A stretch of 64,000 nt of DNA from Grammothele lineata. Lineage: Eukaryota > Basidiomycota > Agaricomycetes > Polyporales > Polyporaceae. The translations under genes and the position numbers were made by a program. The stretch lies in the NCBI GenBank assembly GCA_002150815.3, contig NDFF03000108.1, positions 1-64,000 of the forward strand, written 5' to 3'. Below the pieces are notes generated by a model, which was not told where the DNA came from, did no database searches, and worked only from the letters and a program-made list of their open reading frames with translations. Every line of letters starts with the position of its first letter. The first letter of the stretch is position 1. Below, in pieces: positions 58,427 to 64,000 of this stretch.

Positions 58427-60286
58427 ATGCGCACCGAAACTTCCAAGTCTCGCGTCCTCCCCGCCCGCACTCGCTCCCGCCGCCTGATCAAGCCAAGCGC
58501 GTCCGTCGAAATCGGCCAGCCGAGCCGTGCTCTCGCCGGTCCCGCAACCCGTCGTACGCTCAAGAGGCAAGCCTCCCGCTCCGGGGCCCAACCCGCCGCC
58601 GGCGCCACCGCCGAGCGCAAGAAGGCAGCGCTCGGGCCCGCCATACTTTCCGCCGCCAGTGCCGGCTTCAACTTCTTCCTCGATGTCTGCCGAGGCTCGG
58701 CCGCGCTGCTCGAGGATGTCGCCAGGGAGGCGCGCGAGCCGTGCGTCAAGGTCGACCTCGAGAAGATCGTGGCGAACGAGGAGACGCGTCGGGAGCATAT
58801 GGCGCAGCTCGCGAAGGAGCTGCGTCGGCTGCCCGACACGCCGAAGGTCCAGCACCTCTTGGAGCTCCTCGAGGAGGCAAAGAAGAAGGAAGAGGAAATG
58901 GCTCGCGAGAAGAAGGAGAAGCGGGAGCAGGAGGAGAAGCGGCGGCTCGAGAGGGAGGAGTGGGAGCGCGAGAAGAAGGCGAGCAAGGCCGAGTTGGATA
59001 GGACGCGGCGCGAGATCCGGCAGGCGCAGGAGGACGAGCGGGTGAAGAAGAAGGTTGAGGCCGCGCGCAAGGAGTGGGAGAAGGATCTCAGGAAGGAGCG
59101 GGAGAAGGAACGGAGGAAGGAAGAGGACGCGCGGCGGGCCGCGAAGGAGAAGGCCGACATGCGGGCTGCCATTGCCGCCCGCTTCCGAGCGCGGGACCAA
59201 GACATCAAGGCCGAGCGCGAGGCGGAGGCGCGCGAGGAGGCGGAGGAGCTGCGGATCCGTGAAGAGGCAGATCAGGATGCAGGTGTGCACCTGCACTTCG
59301 TCTACTTTCTCGAGGAATCGCAGCGCTTGCAGTCGGCCCAGGAGAAGGAGACGCTGGAGTTGTCGAAAGCCAGGGAGCTTATTCGGGTGCTCAAAACGGA
59401 GAAGGACGAGCGCAAGCTCGTTGAGCACCAGCGAGATGCAAACGCTGGGACTTTTGCGGCGGGATGGGGCGCGGAGGCGCGAAGGCTGGCCGAAGAGCGC
59501 AAGCTCCAGGACGAGGAATTCGACGAGGAGGAAAAGCGCTGGGAAGAGAGCCTCTGCGCTGTCCGTCGCGAGCAGGAGCGGCTCGACAGCATTACGCGGG
59601 AGGAGGCCAAGAAGCTCGAGGAGGCCGGCATTGAGGACGCCTGCCAAGTTGCGAAGTACCTGAAAACCTGGTGCGCTCTCCAGAACGCCACGTCTGGGGA
59701 CTCTCAGTCAGGCGACCCGCCATCTCGTGTCTCGATTCGCTTCCCCATTTTCTCTCACGAATCTCTCCCCTCTCCAGACAGCATCACCGTCAGGCGCGTC
59801 GAGGCGTTCTTGGAGGTGATCCATCGACTCTTCCCGGAGTCTTCGTCGCTCAAGGAACGCGCAGAGCAAGAGCTCCTCCGCTGGGGCCCGATTGGATTCA
59901 GCCGATACCGGCATCTCGTCCCAGAAGCCGAATGGGCGGCCGTCGAGCGACTTTTCTGTCGGATCTCCAACGTGCTTCGTTCCATCATCAACGAGATGGA
60001 GGTGGAGATGGATAATGCCGAGGAGCCAGTCCTGGAGAGGTCCCTGAGTCCGGTGCAAGAAGCCGTGGACGAGGAGTCAGAGTACAGCGAGGACGACAAA
60101 GGTGACGAAGTGGATGTGTTCACGGTGGTGGTAGATCCGGTGGATGACTCGGAGTTGGACGAGTTCGAGTTCGAAGGGCTAATCAAGGAGGAGATTGAAA
60201 TAGACGAGGAGTCGGAGATGGATGTGGACGACGTCGTACCAGTCTGGTACAAGATGGACTCCGACGACATGGAGGTGGATCCTTAG
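58427..60286 (+). CDS. Coiled-coil protein with degenerate WHPDKF-type C-terminal domain
   Basis: A single-exon protein of 619 residues, function unknown. Residues 1-80 are Ser/Arg-rich; about 130-400 are an almost unbroken run of Glu, Lys and Arg (EKREQEEKRRLEREEWEREK and similar) predicting a long coiled coil. From about 450 a folded segment begins (ITVRRVEAFLEVIHRLFP), leading to ELLRWGPIGFSRYRHLVPEA and a helix VERLFCRISNVLRSIINEME. This aligns by eye with the end of the protein at 10264-11394, except that WHPDRF is WGPIGF here (W486). The last 80 residues are highly acidic. The ATG at 58427 is the first in frame; the strong open frame on the minus strand is a composition shadow. Confidence 0.72.
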   Translation: MRTETSKSRVLPARTRSRRLIKPSASVEIGQPSRALAGPATRRTLKRQASRSGAQPAAGATAERKKAALGPAILSAASAGFNFFLDVCRGSAALLEDVAREAREPCVKVDLEKIVANEETRREHMAQLAKELRRLPDTPKVQHLLELLEEAKKKEEEMAREKKEKREQEEKRRLEREEWEREKKASKAELDRTRREIRQAQEDERVKKKVEAARKEWEKDLRKEREKERRKEEDARRAAKEKADMRAAIAARFRARDQDIKAEREAEAREEAEELRIREEADQDAGVHLHFVYFLEESQRLQSAQEKETLELSKARELIRVLKTEKDERKLVEHQRDANAGTFAAGWGAEARRLAEERKLQDEEFDEEEKRWEESLCAVRREQERLDSITREEAKKLEEAGIEDACQVAKYLKTWCALQNATSGDSQSGDPPSRVSIRFPIFSHESLPSPDSITVRRVEAFLEVIHRLFPESSSLKERAEQELLRWGPIGFSRYRHLVPEAEWAAVERLFCRISNVLRSIINEMEVEMDNAEEPVLERSLSPVQEAVDEESEYSEDDKGDEVDVFTVVVDPVDDSELDEFEFEGLIKEEIEIDEESEMDVDDVVPVWYKMDSDDMEVDP

Positions 60287-60501
60287 GCTGTATTGCCAGT
60301 ATGTCAACGTTATGTATGCTATGTATTATGCCGACCTGTGTCCCGGTTTCAATATACTTATTTATTTACATTGGGCCGATCTGCGTGCGTAGCACGCCTG
60401 AAGGCCTGGCAGCCACTCGCAGCGTCTGCGTTACCGGGTTATCCACGGAGAGGACTGTTCTCTCGATTGCCTCCTCACTCGTATTCTCGTACAGCACATC
60501 A

Positions 60502-60509
60502 TGACGTCA
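60502..60509. promoter_or_regulatory. CRE-type site TGACGTCA
   Basis: A perfect palindromic ATF/CREB-type bZIP site inside ATGACGTCAT. It is one of five around the 84-residue gene. Confidence 0.55.
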
Positions 60510-60650
60510 TGTATCGCATCTCCATGCTTGGGGAACTCTATCCTTGACTGCTATAGGAGCTGTCCGGCAACTTGTGCTCGAACCCCGGATAGCGGCCCGG
60601 AGGCGGGCCTAGTAAGTACCACGCACGGCGGGCCGGAGGTGAATAAACTC

Positions 60651-60658
60651 TGACGTCA
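60651..60658. promoter_or_regulatory. CRE-type site TGACGTCA
   Basis: A second exact site, 306 nt upstream of the ATG at 60957. Confidence 0.55.
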
Positions 60659-60820
60659 TACCTCCGTCAGTGGAGGCCAGTGGAGACCAAACGCTCATGC
60701 ATGGGGCCGCGGCACCGTCCAAGGACCAACTGACGCACATAGGGAGCGTTCTGGAGTCAAGAAATCCCTGGCACCTACGCCGACGTCATGTATATGTGCG
60801 GATCTAGTGCTTTTCCTAAG

Positions 60821-60827
60821 TATAAAG
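60821..60827 (+). promoter_or_regulatory. TATA box of the small membrane protein gene
   Basis: TATAAAG, 136 nt upstream of the start codon, 33 nt after the nearest CRE-like site. Confidence 0.6.
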
Positions 60828-60956
60828 CTCGCGCTTCTCGGGTCGAGCGGGTCCTCCACAACTTCACCCGCGTTTCACGATCACCATCTTCCTCCACCCG
60901 CACGTCCATTAACCATCCACGCACCTCACGACTAACGCCACACACATAGCGACATC

Positions 60957-61334
60957 ATGGTACGTCTCCTCCGAGCCTCTTCCAGCGTGTAACATCTTGC
61001 TGAGTTCATGCGCAACAGGGCTCCATCGTTTCTGCCATCGGCGGCGGCATCAACGCCATCATCTCCGCCATTGCCGGCGTACTCGAAACCATCATCTCTG
61101 CCATCGTAGGGGTACGTTTTCTCTCCTCCACATTTCCTTCCCATAGCAGGGCTGACGAGTACGTTGGCTACGCAGGTCCTCGTCGCCATCTGGGACTTCA
61201 TCATGGCTATCCTCTGCTGCCGCTGCTGCGGGCGCGGACGCTCCCGCGGAGGGTACGGCGGACGAGGGTACGGGAGCGGGACGACCGGCGGTCGGAGGAG
61301 GTGGGGACGTCGTCGCGCTGCGGGCACGTACTAA
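60957..61334 (+). CDS. Small conserved fungal membrane-type protein with CCRCC motif
   Basis: Three exons: 60957-60959 (the ATG alone), 61019-61111 and 61176-61334, giving 84 residues. After MGSIVSAIGGGINAIISAIA, residues 2-45 are a nearly continuous run of Ile, Ala, Val and Gly broken only by Glu24 and Asp39, enough for one or two membrane or amphipathic helices. Then come CCRCCG (46-51) and a basic Gly/Arg/Tyr-rich tail ending GTY. I recall the same layout (GxIVSAxGGxINAxISAI followed by LCCRCCG) as small unnamed proteins across agaricomycetes; no function is known to me. The cysteines might be palmitoylated or bind metal. Both introns have GTACGT donors. TATA box and CRE-like sites lie upstream. 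Confidence 0.75.
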
Positions 61335-62483
61335 GCTGTCCGTAGCCTGAGCGTCCATGAGCATAGAGAAGTCGAATCCCCGCATACACGACATGACTCA
61401 CCGGATACCATGTAGCATAAACTTGTATCGAGTAATCTGCTTGCATACCCATGTATAATTCCCCCATCCACGACTCGTCCGGGTTCTTAGCGAACGCAGA
61501 CTTCCCACCGAGAGTGAAAGGTCGAAGGAGAAAGCCCCACTACTCCTATGACGTCATGCAAAAGGCCATTTTTGCATGACGTCAAGTTAGTCTAACGAAC
61601 GCGGCGGGGACTGCATGAACTTCAGAGCCCACCAAGAGCCAAATGTCCGTCACGAGTACATTGTCTGGGACAGTACTTCTTCCTTCCGCCATACAGTACT
61701 ACTACTGCACAACAGACAACACGTTTCGACTTGGTAGCCGCGAAAAGTCTGATGGACGAAAACGGTGGGAAGGGGAGCACGTATTCAAGCTAAAGCAAAA
61801 ACCGAAAAATAAAAGTAAAAGTAAAAGAGGACGGAGTCCAAGTGTCCGTAGAAGCTCGAAAGTATGTACGGTCGTCGAAGTGTCAAGGGTATTAAAAGGC
61901 GTACGCGAGAAACGTCGCAGTGTTCAGCCGCAAGAACCGAACCGAACCGAACCTAGCCAATTTACCTAAATGGAAAGCCGCAGTAAAGACAGTGGTGGAA
62001 AGAGAAGGGCGAGGCGAGGAAGGGACTAAAAGTGAGGGTTAAATAGGGAGGTGGGGGCAGCATACGTATATAAGACACAAGTCCGTTCGGATGGGGAAGG
62101 AGCGAGCGAGGGGAGGAGGACGCGGCCGAAGGCGGTCGCGGTCCGATCCTAGTCCGTTTCTACCAGGGGTACCTCGGGGAGTGGGACCTCGTGTGCCTTG
62201 CTCTATGCGCGCAGCTGTAAGACGCTCTTCGTAGCGTCCCAGGCGCGCAGTCGGGGTGGTGAGAGTGTGATGGGAATTGTCGGGTGGGTGTCCGCGGGGG
62301 AGAGGGAGGAATGCAAGGCCGAGGCGGCACGCCCGAGGTCCGTTCGTCGCCGTTCGTTTCGTTGTTTCGTCGTATGTCGTTCGTTCCTCGTCGCAGTCGT
62401 ACGGTCAATCTATCGAGTCCAAACCGGAAGCTGATAACCCGCGTCGACGCGCCGACGTGGGACCGCGCAGTGCGCAGAGGCGA
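61335..62483. other. 3' flank with paired CRE sites and simple repeats
   Basis: Holds the inverted repeat 61549-61584 and a short (AACCG)n run at about 61935-61953. A 108-codon frame at 61643-61969 is lysine-rich, with no motif. No other gene recognised. Confidence 0.45.
61549..61584. repeat. Inverted repeat with a CRE site in each arm
   Basis: Left arm TGACGTCATGCAAAA (61549-61563), spacer GGCCAT, right arm the exact reverse complement (61570-61584). Each arm contains TGACGTCA. It lies 215 nt past the stop of the 84-residue gene. Confidence 0.75.
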
Positions 62484-64000
62484 TCACTCGCTGACGAGGT
62501 AGAACGCCTGTGGAGATCACGCAGTCAGCGGCTCGCCCGTCACAGCGCAACGCGCAAAACCCCCTGGCGTCCGTAGAGAAAAGGCGGAAAGGAGGAAAGG
62601 ATGACGCACCACCTCATACGCCTGTGCGTCTGCGTGCGCGGCATTGTACGCCGCGAGGTCCCCGGTGAGGACGAGCGCGTCTTCGGAGGGGCTGTACGCC
62701 GCCGTCGTGCGTGGGTGTGAGCCGTCGGGGTTTACCCAGTGTGCTGTTTATTCGAACGGGTCGCATTAAGATCGGGTGCGAGATGGAGAACAAGATGAGC
62801 ACGTACGTTTGAGCTGGAGCGTCGTGGCGTCGATGGACCAGATGGACGACTCGCCGCCGGTGACGGCAGGACGAGCGTGCGGAGATGCTGTGGGCGAGGG
62901 AGAAGCATGTAGTCAGCCGTATGCTCCGTATCGTACAGAAAATGTATCCAAAACATAGGGGAAACGTCTCATACCAAACGCGTGGAGCGGGAGCAGAGAG
63001 GACCTGCACCGGAGCGCGCGGGGCGGGGACGCGAGACCGAAAGACGATAACAGAGCGCAAACATCGGCTCATGCCGTCCCACTCTCACAGTCTCCGAGCA
63101 CAGACGCGGAGTCGTGAGCCCGGCCGCGTTGTGGCGCCAAACCCGCCGGCTACATAGGCTCATCGGGCCCGGGATCGGAGCCTCGGGAGACAGCGCGCGC
63201 GGGCGAAGGACGGCGCCACGCGCGGGCGACAGAACCCAAAACACGGAAGGCCCGAAGAAGATAGAGGAAGACAGAAGGGGACAGAGGGAGACAGAACTCA
63301 CTGAACCTGGCGCTCCCGATAACGGCCGCACTGCGTGCGCAGCGAGAGTGAAAGTGAAGGTGGAAGGGAAGGGGCAGAAGTCAGCGGAAGGGGCATAGCA
63401 GAAGACGCGGCGCGAGTGCGCACCTGGACGATCCGGACGCGAACTTTGCGGTCCCGAGCGCGCCGATGTGTGTCGCCGTGTCGTCCTCGTCGGTCTAGAT
63501 TGCAGGAGCAAAGTGCGCAGCGTGCGCAATGGATGGGCGGGCAGTGCGAGAGGCGTTTGATGCGCCGCGCGGGTGGGCGATATCAGCGTTGACCGCAGGA
63601 CAGGAGGGCGTAACAGAGCGGATAGAAGGTGTCGGGATAGACAGATCAACGTCGTGCGCCGAAGACCACCCGCATGTGCACACTCACCGTCGTGATGCTG
63701 AAGGGCGTGTTGGACCCCGGCGCCGTGAACGCGACGGAGGCCGCATCGTCCTCGTCGCTGCCAAGAGTTCTGTTGCATCGCGCGCGCACACGCGGGGGCG
63801 ACAAGCACCAGACGTCGCGTCAGCGCATCGCAATGAGTCGAGCCGTGCAGCGCATGACGGGTTGACGACCGAGATGCACCAGCCAGAAGCAGATCAGGCA
63901 CGGGCGTCTGGTCAGTGCGGGTCGATCGGACGCGGGAATGCAGGCAGGACTCACACGCCGGAGGACGAAAGCCGCAGGAATCCAAGAGAGACGCCATCAG
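62484..64000 (-). CDS. Uncharacterised multi-exon protein, 5' end beyond the window
   Basis: Seven minus-strand exons fit in phase: 64000-63955 (partial), 63769-63688, 63494-63424, 63330-63302, 62887-62807, 62743-62610 and 62507-62484, ending AFYLVSE and TGA. Readable pieces are TLGSDEDDAASVAFTAPGSN, TDEDDTATHIGALGTAKF, GGESSIWSIDATTLQLKPHW and VNPDGSHPRTTAAYSP then EDALVLTGDLAAYN. The segment SIWSIDATTLQL...WVNPDGS...LVLTGD recalls a repeat-like domain in unnamed basidiomycete proteins, which I cannot place. The 29-nt exon and the 414-nt intron after it are the weakest points; another exon may lie there. Donors are GTGAGT, GTGAGT, GTGCGC, GTGAGT, GTACGT and GTGCGT. Confidence 0.55.

Larger units (their letters stand above)
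60287..60956. other. Promoter region with CRE-like sites
   Basis: Contains TGACGTCA at 60502-60509 and 60651-60658, a near match CGACGTCA at 60781-60788, and a TATAAAG box at 60821-60827 located 136 nt before the ATG-only exon of the small membrane protein gene. Confidence 0.55.

Noticed and set aside
58406..59647. 413-codon minus-strand frame opposite the coiled-coil gene
   Set aside because: Leu-rich mirror of Glu/Lys codons in the plus-strand coiled coil; no independent signal.
60570..60620. GGTTCGAG-like sequence on the minus strand, considered as a tRNA T-loop
   Set aside because: No matching T-stem, acceptor stem or anticodon arm could be drawn around it.
62969..63997. 342-codon minus-strand open frame
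   Set aside because: It crosses good donors and acceptors, has cysteine/serine/arginine-rich composition without motifs, and runs through at least four exons of the spliced gene in other phases.
1..64000. Transposons, CRISPR arrays, rRNA or bacterial-type operons
   Set aside because: No transposase, reverse transcriptase or long terminal repeats, no repeat-spacer pattern, and intron-rich eukaryotic genes throughout.

Overview
The window is nuclear DNA of a filamentous basidiomycete, most likely an agaricomycete of the wood-decay (polypore-like) type. Almost every gene is cut by introns of about 50-70 nt with GT(A/G)NGT donors and short AG acceptors. The gene families fit as well: an expanded P450 cluster, a terpene-synthase homologue, barwin/RlpA-like small secreted proteins, F-box repeats and a membrane-anchored GtaA-type glutaminase. 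I saw no rRNA or tRNA gene, CRISPR array, prokaryotic operon or intact transposon. Exon boundaries below were worked out by hand from splice consensus, reading phase and remembered family motifs.

Left third (1-20.8 kb). After 2.3 kb without a recognisable gene come a signal peptidase subunit (SPC1, 2304-2854), a KIN1/MARK-type kinase with a C-terminal KA1 domain (3434-7793), a short-chain dehydrogenase (8946-10032), a minus-strand protein ending in a J-like WHPDRF domain (10264-11394), mitochondrial HMG-CoA lyase (minus, 11941-13287), a broken gene of an uncharacterised nuclease-like family (13643-14220), and a terpene-synthase-like gene whose two metal-binding motifs are both altered (16542-18137).

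Middle (20.8-40 kb). Four same-strand cytochrome P450 paralogues form a tandem array. The first (20807-22565) is a pseudogene; the next three (25141-27215, 28881-30946, 31880-33972) are intact, with nine exons of nearly identical lengths. Next come a divergent housekeeping pair, DPB4 (minus, with a 7-nt microexon) and GPI13/PIG-O (plus), and then a rhodanese-domain protein.

Right third (41-64 kb). Two tandem F-box-like paralogues on the minus strand, a small lysine-rich four-exon gene, two RlpA-like small secreted proteins on either side of a 17-exon GtaA-like glutaminase with a transmembrane anchor, a coiled-coil protein whose C-terminus is a degenerate version of the WHPDRF domain, a conserved 84-residue protein with an ATG-only first exon sitting among five TGACGTCA-type sites, and a seven-exon gene running off the right edge.

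The P450 array and terpene-synthase homologue are accessory/secondary-metabolism material, but they lie about 2.7 kb apart and nothing shows they share a pathway. The secreted proteins and glutaminase suggest nutrient or wall functions. The rest is core cell biology: ER translocation, polarity kinase, leucine catabolism, replication and GPI anchors.
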